Below are positions 22,431-35,995 of a stretch of DNA of 64,000 nucleotides, in pieces. The DNA lies in contig OZ007505.1 in NCBI GenBank assembly GCA_963931865.1, positions 17,881,457 through 17,945,456 on the forward strand, read 5' to 3'. The translations under genes and the position numbers were made by a program. Each line of letters begins with the position of its first letter. The first letter of the stretch is position 1. The stretch is from Axinella damicornis. Taxonomy: Eukaryota > Porifera > Demospongiae > Axinellida > Axinellidae. Below the pieces are notes generated by a model, which was not told where the DNA came from, made no database searches, and saw only the letters and a list, made by a program, of their open reading frames with translations.

Positions 22431-22873
22431 TTAAAATAATATCTGCTCTGGACATGTATAACGGGAGGCTGCTGATGGACTGTATGTGCCTCAACTCAAA
22501 AGGTGGGAGGAGAGGGCCTGGTAAAATTTGCAAGAAAAGCTGTTGAATTCAATTCTTGGTGTTTGCTTCAGTGAGATCGAATAACATTCAAGCAAACCTG
22601 GACGGCTCATTTTTGAGAACCGTTAACAAGCAATGTGTAACGGGATTCTACAAACCAACCAATGTAAAAATTATTCAGATCCATGGCCGTCTTGCGCACC
22701 TGATAACTGCCTTTCACCAACGGTGAACCTTGAGCTATATTCTGTCCTTGACCGTTCATTTTTGTGTGTACAGTTTGTATTTGCAGAGCAGCGAAGTTAA
22801 CACCATAATCATGTGTTCAGGTACTTGTGTTCATGTGCTTTTGTTCCGTAATGTGATGAATGTCATGTTTTGG

Positions 22874-23352
22874 TAGTCTCATGCCCATCCATCCATCCGA
22901 GGAGAACGTCTGGTGGTTTGAGTGAGATTTCTTGTCAGTAACACCTTTCCATCTGGAATTTGAGATGGCCAATGAAATGGTAGAGCGCGCACGTAAGTAT
23001 TGCGGGTTACATCACCAATCGATTGACAAACAAACAGCTCAGTTTAAACAGCTTGGGAGGACTTTGTTGTTGGCTAATGACACCCCTTCGTAGCCTCTAT
23101 GAACCGTTCAGGCAATTCCAACTTTGAAAAATAGAGGTTTAGGGCAATACTGGAATAACAAAGAAGTCTACCACCCTTTTGTTAGCAGCCGATGTTTCGG
23201 GGATTGGCTGACTGCTTGAAGGTAGGGCACGTCTATCTTCAAGGTAATTGGATTCTTAGCTCAACTTCAATTACACCTATGCTGGACACCCCTCTGTGAC
23301 AAGAAATGTAACTCAAGCCACCAGAAGTTCTTTGCCTGTGGGCGTGGACATC
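22874..23352. mobile_element. Diverged TAGTCTC element, relative of 14368-14921
   Basis: It shares 'tttgagtgagatttcttgtc', 'atctggaatttgagatggcc' and 'caattacacct' with 14368-14921, in the same order. The right inverted end is decayed, and no target duplication is seen. Confidence 0.55.
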
Positions 23353-23760
23353 TGAAGCGTTTCTGTAAACACACAATGGTGTTTTTATTGGCTGGACTGG
23401 ACTGGACTGCAGTAGCCAACTCTTAGACTCCTTCCCAGATTCTCCCACACATGAACAAAAATTTGGAGAAAGGGGGAGAGCATGGGATATTTTGTCACAT
23501 GAGAAACGTTGCACTTAATTGCGTGTGGGCGAACAAAACTGCAAGTTAGAATAATACATGCCAGTGTGTGTTGTTCTTATTTGAGACTGTTGTATAGCTG
23601 ACAGCATTATAACGTCGCCCCGTACTATACTACACGGCATTATTCCTGCTCAGACTCTGGAATCGCACCAGGTGCTGACTGAGACACCAAGACGGTCGTT
23701 CCACAGCCTCGCTGAGAAGTGACCAAATTGAACACCAAAACGACCCTTATCCAGGTTTCG

Positions 23761-24783
23761 AATGCCTTTTCCAGGTTTCTATGCACTAAAAATCTATGGT
23801 TGATTCAGCCTAAATGGGGTCATCCCTGGCCTTGCATGATCCACCTCCTGCCTTAAAAGTCCCCTTGTTTATCCAATAACACCAGTATGAATGACGTTTG
23901 CTCCACACAGCACAACTGTACGCAATAATAGCTAGCTAGATGAATATTACTTACAATAGCTAAGTATTCATATGGCTGTAATATCATCTACTGCCTATTT
24001 GCCTATCTAGTAACGTAATCATGTGACTGTTGCACCCACTAGTTGCCCACATGCAACAATGAATGAATGTAACTACACTCTGCATTGATGTCTAATAATG
24101 TTGTGCTGTGTTTGGGCATAGTGGCAGCCAGCAAGGGGGGCCAAAATATTGGTGCATGCAACTCACAGAATTGCAACTCAAGCAGCCCAACCTATAGGTT
24201 AAAACAACCCAGGACATTTGCAGTGTGAATCATTCTCGACACTTACTGTTCGTAGAGAATGCCAAATGCCTTTTCCAGGTTTCTATGCACTAAAAATCTA
24301 TGGTTGATTCAACCTAAATGGGGTTGCAGTTAAGTGTCATCCCTGGCCTTGCATGATCCACCTCCTGCCTTAAAAGTCCCCTTGTTTATCGAATAACACC
24401 AGTATGAATGACGTTTGCCCCACACAGCACAACCGTACGCAATAATAGCTAGCTACATGAATATTACTTACAATAGCTAGGTATTCATATGGCTGTAATA
24501 TCATCTACTGCCTATTTGCCTATCTAGTAACGTAATCATGTTACTGTTGCACCCACTAGTTGCCCACATGCAACAATGAATGAATGTAACTACACTCTGC
24601 ATTGATATCTAATAATGTTGTACTGTGTTTGGGCATAGTGACAGCCAGCAAGGGGGGGCCAAAATATTGGTGCATGCAACTCACAGAATTGCAACTCAAG
24701 CAGCCCAACCTAGGTTAAAACAACCGGGGATATTTACAGTGCATGAATCGTTCTCGACACTTATTGTTCGTAGAGACTGCCAA
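23761..24783 (+). repeat. Large tandem duplication, 504-bp period
   Basis: AATGCCTTTTCCAGGTTTCT occurs at 23761 and 24265. The two units then run parallel through 'ttgcatgatccacctcctgc', 'gcaataatagctagcta' and 'aagggggg.ccaaaatattgg' to 'ttcgtagaga'. They differ by scattered substitutions and small indels. No gene is seen. Confidence 0.8.
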
Positions 24784-25127
24784 AGCATGGCTACCATCGA
24801 TCTCCATGCAGCTAACGGTTGAGCGCTGAATGAGCCAGCTTCGCATTGCATATTTGTGGTTAGTGTACCCACGTTCAGTTAAGTTCTCTCTAACCCTTCT
24901 CTCTACCCTCATGTCACTCATGTGATAAATTATCCCAGGCCTTCCCCACTTTTTGTGTAGTGTAAGCGACGAAAAGCTAGGCAATGGGCTGGGAACGAGG
25001 CTAGCCAATTCTACTGTGGTATAGAAAAACTCATAGCCAGTTTGGCTCTATTGGCCTACACTCAGATGTCTTCCTGGAAGCCTTAGGGGTCATAGGACAC
25101 TTACTTATTTAACTTGTGCTGTACCTC

Positions 25128-25330
25128 AGTGCTCCGCTTCAGTGTTGCACTTCAGTGCTGTGCTTCAGTGTTGCACTTCAGTGCTGTGCTTCAGTGTTGC
25201 ACTTCAGTGCTGCGCTTCAGTGTTGCACTTCAGTGCTGCGCTTCAGTGTTGCACTTCAGTGCTGTGCTTCAGTGCTGCGCTTCAGTGCTGCGCTTCAGTG
25301 TTGTGCTTCAGTGTTGTGCTTCAGTGTGCA
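25128..25330 (+). repeat. Minisatellite of 13-bp AGTGYTGYRCTTC units (about 15 copies)
   Basis: Fifteen consecutive 13-bp units run from 25128. They alternate mainly between AGTGTTGCACTTC and AGTGCTGTGCTTC, so a 26-bp higher order is visible. Because 13 is not a multiple of 3 and the unit has no stop, all three plus frames stay open and produce artefactual Cys-rich ORFs. Confidence 0.9.
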
Positions 25331-25832
25331 TACATTCTGCACGGGTATTCTTGTACTGGGTTCATGCAGAGCTGCGTACTAGAATTGCAACTCAAACCTA
25401 GGTTATGGATTTTTACATTCATCTGCCTGTCTGCTAATGCTATAATGTACCTAGCTTGTGTCTGGACTTTGCACCCTATGCTGTCATGTGTGGCCATACA
25501 TACATGCCTATCTCCATGGGGGCGGGGGGTTAGTATTCCAGGAATAGTATCAGGTGAATGGTTAATTTTTTGCAAATAATACATGTTCTACCAATAGTAT
25601 TTTCTAATATAGACATGGAGTGCAGTATTTTCCTGTATTGCACATCGTCAAGGCATGACTAAATGGTTGGTTACTTCTGGCTTTGTGCATCATGCACAAA
25701 ATTGGCGCAGTAAGGAAGCTGTATCAGCAAGTTTCCAATACCAGGGCAACACATATCGCATGGAATCGAGCGCAAAAGTGCAAAAGTGGAGGTAACTTAA
25801 TTGGGGTTTTTTGCAATATACCTATGGCATGG

Positions 25833-26109
25833 TACCGTAGTCGCACGTTATTAGGCACATGCACCTATAACTCCACAGGAAGGAAATGTGCGCCTATAAG
25901 CGAGATGTGCTTAATAACACATATAATAATAATGACATTCCTCAAATAGGAAGCGTGCTTCAATTCGAATATAGTTGTTTTCCACTCCGAAGGATCGAAA
26001 ATGGCTGGAAGAAGACTGCAGTGCTTACCTGGGACGAGAGTTGAACCTGCTCCTAACAGCGAATATGTGCCTATAAGTGAGATGCGCCTAATAACGCGCG
26101 ACTACGGTA
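25833..26109. mobile_element. TACCGTA-ended inverted-repeat MITE
   Basis: TACCGTAGTCGCACGTTATT is mirrored by AATAACGCGCGACTACGGTA. An inner 'gcacctataa' is repeated in inverted and direct forms. 277 bp, no ORF of interest. Confidence 0.7.
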
Positions 26110-26595
26110 TTGCATTTCAGCAGTGCAAGGATTAGAACACAGACCTCTGCTTGGGGACTTGAATCTGTGCAAGTCAAGCATTAATTAGCACGGAGTGAGC
26201 TACATAGCTAGTACAGCTCAACAGAGAGATGCATAGTGGGACATTTGGTACCTCAGTGATCCAATGCTAAATTCTGCTGTCTGTCTGTTGGAAAAAGGCT
26301 GTATGACTTTCCACAAGAGCGCATAAGTAGGTTGCACCCCCCCTGTGAAAACAAATTGTCACATATGGAGTGGTTACCATGGTAGCAGACTACCATGGAG
26401 ACAGTGGTTGTGAATGGTTTACTTTGGTGTTGAGGCTAAGAGATGAAACTGGCCAGGTGTTTTAAGATCTAAACCCCATGTCATGTTTGAGTACTGTACA
26501 AGGGCTGGAAGTTTAATACTGAACCACAGATCCACAGATAAGCAAAACTCCCAGTGAACTCTGAGCTAACCACATCTGCTAACCATGTTTAGCCT

Positions 26596-26651
26596 TAGTC
26601 TCGTGCCCAGCCCTTCATGCGCGTGGGCATGGACGTCTGGGCACGAGACTA
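26596..26651. mobile_element. 56-bp palindromic mini-element with perfect 9-bp target duplication
   Basis: The ends TAGTCTCGTGCCCAG and CTGGGCACGAGACTA leave a short centre. GTTTAGCCT is repeated exactly on each side (26587-26595 and 26652-26660). A 9-bp duplication with such ends fits Mutator-like (MULE) non-autonomous elements. Confidence 0.85.
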
Positions 26652-26659
26652 GTTTAGCC

Positions 26660-27446
26660 TCCTTCCCAGGCCCATACCCCTTTCAGTTGCATGAAAGAAT
26701 GTGGAGGGCCTGGTATCATTCCTCATGCATGATGTCAAGGGTAGAAAGGTGGTAGAAAGGACTTAATTGAGCGTGGGCAAACTAGGACTCAGAACAGCAA
26801 GAAGAGCTATGGTACAAGGTAACTTCCTCTTTGTTCTGCCACTTGTCAATTACGTCATGCTCATGTGAGGAAACATATTATACCAAGCTCTCCCTGCTTT
26901 TACGTACTGCAAGCAACGAAAAGCTGGGCAGGGGCCTGGGAACGAGGCTAAACGACGTTAACATCTGCTTATATCTGCAAACAACCTCAGTGCCAAAACA
27001 ACTGTTTCTGCAGTTAGTCTACCCACATTCAATTTAAGTTCTCTCTAGTCTAGATACCTTCTCTATACCCTTGACGTCACTAGTGATATATTATCCCAGG
27101 CCTTCCCTGCTTTTCATACTGTGGATCTGCACCTAGGCTGTCTGCATACCAGACCTGTACATGTCCTGCATAACACATGCTGAACCAGTGTGCAGCATGC
27201 ATAGACCTATAGGTTGTGTGTTACGTGCCATGTGCTAGACTAGTTTTCAGCTAGCCTGACTCACAGTTCATATGTGTGTACTTTTGGTGTTGATATTCTG
27301 TAAGGCCTGAGACATTCTGCATGTGCACTCCCCTAGTTATGTAGGGTGAGCCTGAGCGAGCCCCACATGGATAGTTTGCTGTTAATTTTCTACATCTACA
27401 TTTGTGTCGTACGTTGTGCCATAAATCACTTCCTGCTCATACTGTA
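26660..27446. other. No gene recognised
   Basis: Intergenic. It holds two decayed single ends of the 'ctgggaacgaggcta' family (about 26936) and a diverged duplicate of 24840-24980 (segments 'ttaagttctctct' and 'ttatcccaggccttcc'). Confidence 0.4.
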
Positions 27447-27993
27447 TAGCGCCAAATTTTCAAGGCGCTTCGCGGTTTTCGCGGATTGGTTTCGGACCAC
27501 GAAAATTAAGCTTGCGAATTTTTAGTAGCACCCACTATCACTCGACAGTGAATTGTACCGCCACGCAAATGTGGAGCACACACTCGATATCTTCTTTGGC
27601 ACATGACCGACATGTCCGTGTTGAAACTAGCTGATCTGAGAACTGTGGCCATATTTTTATTTGGGGAGGAGCCTGAGAACGAGGCTAGCGATGGTTCGCG
27701 TGTACCAAGACACTAGCTGGGATCGGGATGCAGCTATCATGTATCGGTGAACCAGTTGCCTTGTATGAGAGAGCCTGGGGATCCCTTCGCTGTGGCAGTG
27801 GTGAGATCGAGTGATACCGAGTCACAACAACTACGAACGATCACATCAGCCCGCACTACTGCACACGGCGCTGGCAGCGGCCGCATCAGACTGGGCGTGG
27901 CTAACCAGAATCCTCAATCCACGAAAATTATTTCCACGAACTTTTGTAAAAGGTCAATCCGCGAAAAGTTTGTCCCTCGAAAATTTGGCGCTA
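27447..27993. mobile_element. Inverted-repeat element, TAGCGCCAAATTTTC ends
   Basis: TAGCGCCAAATTTTC at the left mirrors GAAAATTTGGCGCTA at the right. Subterminal 'ttttcgcggatt' and 'aatccgcgaaaa' are also inverted. A clean target duplication is not visible. No transposase. Confidence 0.6.
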
Positions 27994-28644
27994 TTCTTGT
28001 GTCGTGTTAAATCCGAAGTGATATTTCCTCGTTGCATGCAAGGAACCGCGAACGGTCTACTTGTTCGATGGACGATGGCCAGAACAAGGATGGTGACCAC
28101 TCGTTGACCTACCCATTCATTGGCTAGAGCGATAGGCCAATCATGAACAGTCTACTTCCTCGGTGGCGACAACAAAGACAGAAACCGCTCGTGGACTTAC
28201 CTATTCAGTGGCGAGTGAAGTGAGCAATAGGGGCTACCGCAGACAGCAACGATTCATCTGTCGATGTGTAGCTATTGTTGCCTGTTGAGCGCATGAGACC
28301 ACTGGCGGACCAACCTGTATTCATTGGCCAGAGTGATAGTGGCTACCGCATGACCATAGAGTTTATCATCTAGGCCTATGGTTGAAGCAGTGCAGAGACC
28401 CGAGTGTGCAGCATGCATATTGGCTTAGGCCATGTGGGATGTATACCTGCTAGACTGCTACTCGGACATGTTGTGCATGTGTGTATTTTTGCCTTGTATT
28501 CTGTGGCCTGAGGTTGTGCTATGCTCAGCGACATTATGATTATGATGACTCATGTCCATATCCTGCATGTACACTTGCTCGCCCCACAGTGTCCTGCATT
28601 CCACTAGAAACACTGAATGACTTCCAGTGTGACCCAAACATGTA

Positions 28645-29550
28645 GTAGGGTGACCACCTCACAGATGATAAGATACTACACTGTAGCTATGAAAACAAGT
28701 TAGAGTGGTTACCATGGTAGCAGACAACTGCAGAGACAGTGGTTGTGAGTAGTTTCATGTAGATGACATCACAGATGGCCAATGGCATGACAGTGGAATG
28801 TGCTGTTCTATCAAGTGTATATAGGGCTATACAGGAAAGGCATTGATATGAAAATATACTAGGTAGGAATTCTATTTTTACTCTGAGCACACCCAGAAAG
28901 GTATGAAGATCACACTAAGTCTTTTCTACTATGCATGTTTGTTACCCTGTGCACACATGCGCAGCAGTTTTTTTTTGTCTGTTGTCTGTCTTCTGTCCGG
29001 TGGAGAAAAAAAATTGAAATCTTGCAACGTAGACCCCCCAAAATCTTCATAAGGGACTTAAACTAGCAAAAACAGAGTTGCTTGCTTGCTTGCTTGTGTA
29101 CACTCTGTTTCGCTGTTAGTAGGGTGTCTATCTCACAGATGATCTGCACGTTTCCTCTCATTGGGACATCTACCAACTGTATATTATTTCAAGCAGACCT
29201 GGAGCAAAAATACTGCTCAGAATCACACTCCCTCACACACACGTCCCCTGTAGTTGTATCTGGCCGTGAGGAGGAAGAGAAGGAACCCCTGCCCCCTGAA
29301 CCATTTGAGTGGACTGAAGATTGCACTGCTGATGCAGTACCATGTACGTTACAGCTTAGCACACTGTGCTTGTTGCGCGTGAGTAGAAGAAGTATCAGTG
29401 TTACAGTCAGGTGACTTGGTTTTCCGTGCACGTGCCAAGAGTCCAGAGTCTTAGACAAGCCAACGAGCTGTGCATTTAAATTTAGCAAGTGTCAATAATG
29501 TAGTGATATACCAAATAGCTGTTCATTGTTGATTCGGAAAGCTACTGAAT
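28645..29550 (+). repeat. Uninterrupted copy of the 'gggtgaccacctcacagatg' element
   Basis: All blocks of the family are contiguous here, which makes it the best reference copy. It includes the Glu/Pro-rich open stretch after 'tttcaagcag' at about 29197-29345 (EEEEKEPLPPEPFEWTEDC). Other copies are at 11585-13310 and 45550-46720. Confidence 0.6.
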
Positions 29551-29649
29551 TATTAACACTGTGGAAACTACATTGTTACACTCCTGGTATAGAGAAAATT
29601 GTGCCGTGTAATGTAATGTATTCTAAATAATCTAATAAACGTTTGACTA

Positions 29650-32600
29650 TTTCCGAATGGCCTACAAAGATTCTGACTACACCGTCGTGATCGCTATGAT
29701 GCAGTGACACAAAATCAAAATATTTGTGCTGAAACTCACTTTGGTGGTATAGTGCAGCGGCATATCAAACCAATCGTTCACTTTTTGATAAAAGCACCAA
29801 AATTGGTACTCATATAGTTTAATATACTGTGAACATTTTTAGATATTGAGGCATGTGAAATTGTGCCTGCGTCAGCTGCGGTGGGCAGTTTCCAAAATGG
29901 CCGCCATGTGGCGTTATTCGACGAGAATAATGCAGTACTAATAGCACTTTTTAGGGGTCTTAGGGTTCTTTTGCATAACTGCCCCATCCTTGCTAGAATT
30001 ATTCTGTGTTTATGTGCCACGTTAAATACAGCAGTGATTTCCGGAAATGTACATGTACATGCATATAGAGGTCCGGTTATTAATTATAATGGAACAGAAA
30101 CCGGCATCTTGCAGGTCTAGTAGCAGGGATTCTATATAGGCTTTGAGAGGGGGGCTGCAAGATATAGGCATCTAAGAAGAATTAATATGCTGCCTGCATT
30201 CCTGCAAGAAAAATGGGCTGACTGCCGGGATTCATATTAGGGAAAACATCTGGGGTACAAATTAGTATGTTTTGGGTGACAATCTTGGATTTTTAAAGTC
30301 CAAAAGGAGCCAGTGATAGCGTTCAAAAGGAGATGTGTTCTCTGCATTGCTAAAAGTGGTTACAGATTTGTACCAGTCCACCCAGAGGACCTATAGCTCT
30401 GTTGGGCATGAAACAGCAGGGCAAAATATGATTGTGCTAATGCCATTAAGGCACTTGCCGGTGCAATTACAGTGCAATGGATTATCATAAGACCATAATC
30501 CTGGTGTTGTATATATGTCAAGCAGACTGCAATTTAACTGTGATATGATGAGCCAGGCATGCGGAGTTCCTCTTGCAGATGAATGCGAAGGATCAACATG
30601 ATGCTTGGTCTTTTGGGGTATTCTCTTTGACACCATAGCATTGGGAATTTGGCCTAACAATGGGATTTTGCCTACTAAGGGAAATTTCGGAGGGGTTCCA
30701 TACAGTTAGCATGGAAAGGCAAGGTGGTGGAACAGGAGAAATAGTTAGAATACATTCCATGCAGGGATTATCATAGAGTCGGTAGACTCTATATGTAGGG
30801 ATACGACAGACACGCAATATATGTTAATAATACAAAAAAATCTCTCCTAATCTCAGAAACGGTACACTTATAAGCCTTTATAACAACATACCAGTCATCT
30901 TTGAGTGTTTTCATGTCCAACAAGTCTCCCAGTGCCGCGAAAAACCATCGCGAAAGTACCAAAGCAGGCACTCACAAAACGGGCAAATTGTCCTTCTTTC
31001 TTTCTTCTTCTTCTTCAGACAACTTAGCTCAACGTTGCCTCAATCTCTCATGATGGTTTTCGCACAAAACAGCAGCATTTTCAACCGAGCAGTGCAACAT
31101 CCCATTGCTTTTTCACAACCTCTGTGATGGCAAATTTCAGCTCAAACATGCGCCTGCTGCTAAAAAAATGACATAAAGGACGTAGGGATACCAAAACAGC
31201 GAAAAGTAAGGAAACAAGGTAGGGATGATCACACAAAACAGTGAAGTATACAATCCCCCCTACATATCTTTCTTCATTATATGAAAAATGATTTGTAGCT
31301 AACCATGGCTTAGCTTACAGATAAATAATCACTTGGCAGCTAAATAATCACTTGGCAGCTAATCATCATGCCCAAAATGCTAAGGGCCTACCAAAGCCGA
31401 TGCAGTACACATGAATGCCTATAAGCTCAAAGTGGTGGAAAATGGAGTGTGTAGGAAATGAGCTTTGGACAAACTACGTATGCTGACCCCCCTCTTCCGA
31501 AAGCCAGCTATATAATATTATACTACCCTAGATCTGAGGTTTGTGGTCTCCAAAGTAAGGGGTTTCATATACATACAGTGGCTTGCAACTGTGGGCTTTT
31601 TCCGACTTGGAGATATTTGTGCCAACAGGTCAGCAACATGATATTTGGCTACATGATTGCATTGTTTATTTGTGTCGACAGAACAGTTTCATGCTGGCAA
31701 TAAGTGCATTGGGAACAATTATAGGGGATCAATGAGTTATGTGCAGTGGTAGCCTACTGAGCAGTAAGGGATATATACAAAGCAAGGGCCATTACGTATT
31801 TCCAACATAGGATATAGTATAGACAAGGGAAAGCATTATCGACAACCCCTCCCTCCAGGCCATTGGGACTGGGAATCAGCCTATAATTATTGAGATCGCA
31901 GTTTTAGAATCAGGGCAGTAACCACTGTGGCAAAGGCATCCCATGCATGCATACATTCCGCATTAATTTGTTGGGTAGAAGCGTACAAAATCCATACTTG
32001 AATGCCTAGACATGCAATGGTTAGTTTCACATCATGACCGTAACGTTGTCTACAGGTACATGCTGGCTAACCACTGCATGGACTTATCTTTCCCATCACT
32101 GACTTTCGTGCACGTGTTGTAGTATATGTATACTAGTATCACAAAACGTTGTGCATCATACGTACTCATAGGAAAGGAGAGGGGAGCCACACCCAGGATA
32201 GAGTGTCCTATTGGGGAAAGTATAATTATATACATCTTCCAGTGGACAATGGTGGAAGGGCCACCATTCCACCCAAACACCGAAGGACTAGGTATAGATA
32301 TGCAGATATGCACCTGTTATCCATAGTTGGGGAGTGAAGCTGTCATGTGATCAGCAGCGAGTTATCGGAAAGCTCTCACTGCCACTGCTGCACTGCATCA
32401 TTGACCTGATTCACCTCCAATGAACAGTGGTAGCTAGCTGGTACCAATGGTCAAAAGAACAGAGTTAATTGGGAATGACAGGCAACTGATTATCACTGTA
32501 AAACGAGAAGGGTTGTTTTAACCAGGCTGTGGTCACCTCAGTTGCATCTCAGGGCCGCCTTGCATGGTGACCAAGGAATGAACACACATTGTCAAGTGCA

Positions 32601-33500
32601 TCCTATTAGTAGCTATCCAAATAGGAAAACCTAATAGAACAGCTGCACTTCCAAACAATGTGCATTCAAGCAGATCATTTACACTGCTTGACCACTATAG
32701 GTCCTCCAACAGACATACAGATGGGTAAACAATTAAGCTAAGTCACGTACCTATAATTACGAAACGTTAGAAGTGAGGCTACACAACATTTGTGGTTGTG
32801 GATACATTCTTCGACCACCACAGTGGAGGAGGCACTGAGATGCAACTAGGGTGACCAGAGTCTGGTTAAAACAACCCTTCTCATTTTAAAGTGTATGGGA
32901 TGCCAGACAATGGTGAACCAGGGTGGAGCTGATTATTCACAAACATTAGCAACACTAGCTGTGGAGACAGCTGCAAGCTGTAGCAGTAGTAAGTAAAGTA
33001 GCTATGGGTTATTCAATCACCCGCCCACCTAGCTGTTCCCTCTTTCTTTCATATAGCCGCTACTGTCCACTGCATGAGTCCTCTCTCAGTGAGACTGAGT
33101 CCGGTGTTAAATTTGTGTTTCAAGTGTAGAAGGGCTTGAAGGACTGCCACTAAGAGTCATTTAAGACAACATTGCCAAATTTGGTAATGTTGCATGGTGG
33201 CCATTTTAGAAACCGCCCACCACGGCTGATGCAGGCACAATTTCACATGCCTCAATATCTGAAAATGTTCACAGTATATTAATCTATATGTGTACCAATT
33301 TTGGTGCTTTTATCAAAAAGTGAACGATTGGTTTGGTATGTCTGGCTATGCCGCTGCACTAGTAGAGATATGAACGCTTTTGTCTCGCCGTTGACCGCCA
33401 TTGCTCGAGCGCTCTCTCGACTTCCGGTGGCAGTACCGTTCTTAGGAAAGACACACGAAGATTCTGACCACACGGCCGTGATCGCTGTCGTACACTGACG
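29650..33500. repeat. Gene-free 3.8 kb flanked by inverted arms (29780-29905 and 33190-33340)
   Basis: The left arm 'aaaccaatcgttcacttttt' to 'aggcatgtgaaattgtgcct' is mirrored at the right. Outside the arms, 'agattctgac.acac.g.cgtgatcgct' recurs in DIRECT orientation (29667 and 33459), so it is not a simple long palindrome. Between the arms I find no domain-bearing ORF. A second inverted pair (32505-32540 and 32860-32895, 'gaagggttgttttaacca') lies inside. Confidence 0.4.
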
Positions 33501-34006
33501 CTTATGTACCGAAACTCACCGTGCTGGCTAAGTTGTGAGTGCTGTAATAATGTCTTGTCTTCCTTTTGGTCGCCATTGCTCGCGATCGACTGAGCGTGGT
33601 TGCCACGTGGCATGTGGGTTAATTGGAACGAAATACAATACTTAGCTTGCGCTACGGCGAGTCGCAACCGGGGTTGCATCGCGGCTACCAGGAGTGCGGT
33701 TGCCCCTCGTTGAAGTAACAATTATTTTGTTGTCCCATGACTTGCTTGCAACTGTGAGTGTGTGATTATCACATGCAAGGACACATGTATTGTTATACTG
33801 TAACCATTGATGGTATAGTAGTACTCTACAATCTATGCTCTGATAGCTCATTACTGTGGAAACTACGTTGTTTAAGTAACAGTACGGCTGTGCTTGCAGC
33901 TGTGAGTTGTGAGTACATTGCAATGGCACACGTAATGGTTATGATCAGCAGATGCATCCCATGACCATATGAGCTGCAACTGAGGTGACCATCCGTGATG
34001 CTTTTC

Positions 34007-34183
34007 AGTGGCACATTCCACAGTGGAGGGGGCACTGAGATGCAATTATGGTGGTGACTCAGAGCGCTAACCTGCATGGTTAAAACAACCCTTCCCTTTT
34101 GCATGCATGTACTGTAAAATGGGAAGGGTTATAATTGTTTTAACAAGGCTCTGGGTCACCATCTCCACTGTGGAATGTGCCAC
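34007..34183. mobile_element. Hairpin MITE (CAGTGGCACATTCCACAGTG ends)
   Basis: The arms are an almost perfect mirror (CAGTGGCACATTCCACAGTG and CACTGTGGAATGTGCCACTA). Inside, 'ggttaaaacaacccttccc' is mirrored by 'gggaagggtt.taattgttttaac'. The CAGTGG ends suit a hAT MITE, but the duplication is not clear. The interior relates to 32497-32890. Confidence 0.6.
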
Positions 34184-35007
34184 TACAAAGCATCATGGAA
34201 TTCAAATTTTGACTGTATAAGCACGTGAACTGTAGACGCGTGCCCCTTATGCGGTCACTTTTGTACTTACGACGAGATGGCTGGCATTCCGTCTGTAGCG
34301 TTCGTCTTTGATGAGGACCTAGCTACCTAGCGTGAGCTCCTTTTGATATCATTCCCTCCCTCCAACTTACCCAACAGCAAATGTCGAGCTGTTGTGCTGT
34401 TGTCGAGAGCGGCGAATGTTGGCATCCGGCAATACTTTCTCCGAATCTGGGCCTGCTACACTGGTAGGAGAGGTACACGGACTAGAAGAAGTACTTGGGC
34501 TAGAGATCGCTTGGATGGCGTTTCTGTACCAACATCGGTAGCACTCATCTTCCTTGCCCAGGAATAAGTTCCGTCGAAACCGTAACCATGCATGCAATTT
34601 CACGTGCTTAACCGGAAACGTTATTTTTAGTAACACTCAGCACTATGCCGTCTATACGTGCGCTATAGGAAGTTGCATGCCCTCTCGCTGCCTTCGGCGG
34701 CTCGATGCGCCCTTGGCGGTGCAGACACCACAATGACAATCATGCGCTCTTGGAACCAGATAGCTTCCGTGCTTGCTGCACTAGTTGACTTGTCTAGGAC
34801 ACTGCAATGGACTCATGACGCACATGGGGTTCCCCATTTTCCATATTCCCATTTCCTCATTCCTACTTTTAGTGACCCTTCAAAACATTTATGTTTGGGG
34901 GCATCCCTTCTAGAGGTAATTACACTTATCAATTGTATTCACAAACCAGCTATCCAAATAGGGCATCTTTTGGTTGCTACCATGCTGTCCCATGCCATGA
35001 TGCTCTA

Positions 35008-35068
35008 TAGCCTCGTTCCCAGGCTCTCGTTCCATCCACTAGAGAATGAGAGCCTGGGAACGAGGGTA
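35008..35068. mobile_element. 61-bp palindromic mini-element with perfect 9-bp target duplication
   Basis: The ends TAGCCTCGTTCCCAGGCTCT and AGAGCCTGGGAACGAGGGTA are inverted. GATGCTCTA is repeated at 34999-35007 and 35069-35077. Confidence 0.85.
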
Positions 35069-35367
35069 GATGCTCTAGTTGGAAACTTCTCATTAAGGTA
35101 GGAAGCATGACATCGGCGAAATCGCTCAATTTTGCTCATGAATAATTAATGAGATGACGTCACTCGCGTACGGTTATATAGAGTTATTAATCTGTTTACG
35201 TTTTCCCATGGTGGCAACCGGAATAAACAAGGGGGGCTTCTCTCTTTGATGCGGCTAGCGGCTCTTTCAAGTTTCAAATCGGTACTCTGATGTGGCCGTG
35301 CGGTACTTTGAAGATTTGTTACAACACTCTTTTTTTTTTGTTTTAAGTAAGGAGCTATTCTAGCTTA

Positions 35368-35995
35368 TTACCCCGCGCGCGCATGCGCGAAGCGGGGTTA
35401 AGCAATCGGTTTTGTCCATCAGTCAGTCAGTCAGTCGTCTGTCAGTCGTCTGTCAGGCGGAAAAAATTGAAATCTCCCCACATAGACCCTCATAAACCAT
35501 CGAAATGGAGTCAAACAATAGCAAATAGCATAAAACTGCTCTATGTGTACCTGACTGAAGTCAAGGTGCTCCGTTTCGCTGTATTTCGGCTATTTCCTAC
35601 TTTTCATAACATTGGCTCCACCTCTTCGTGACCTCGAGAGTCCCATCTGGAACAGGACACACAGTGGATTTGGAAACTTCGTGCTTCGAGATGACCGCTA
35701 GGAAACAGTGTTTTCTCACGATCAAAGAACTTCACAGACATCATGGCTATTGTTTCGGCTGTTTTTTCCAGCTGTTCCCTATTATTTGTAACATTTGGCC
35801 CCACCTCTCCAGCTTCACAATAAAGTATATACGATAAGCGGTCACTCCCACACCTTGGATATGGCCATACACGAACACAGTATACGCGCTAGTCGCCCTG
35901 TCGGCAGAGATGTCACGTCGATTGTAGCTGCACTGCATGCATCCTGGCCTGTAGACATTCAGTGCGGGGTATGTGTTCTATGAACACCTCTAGTT
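35368..35995 (+). repeat. 'TTACCCCGCGCGCGCATGCG' interspersed element, full copy
   Basis: It is collinear with 19183-19800, from the GC hairpin start to 'gttctatgaacacctctagtt'. Confidence 0.65.

Noticed and set aside
24990..25010. Single 'gctgggaacgaggctag' motifs (also 3525, 26936, 27668, 54205) as separate elements
   Set aside because: Only one inverted end is visible at each place, so no boundaries or duplications can be given.
29082..29414. 110-aa ORF with EEEEKEPLPPEPFEWTEDC as a gene
   Set aside because: It recurs in three copies of an interspersed element with frame changes between copies. It could be a fossil exon, but there is no evidence of a functional gene.
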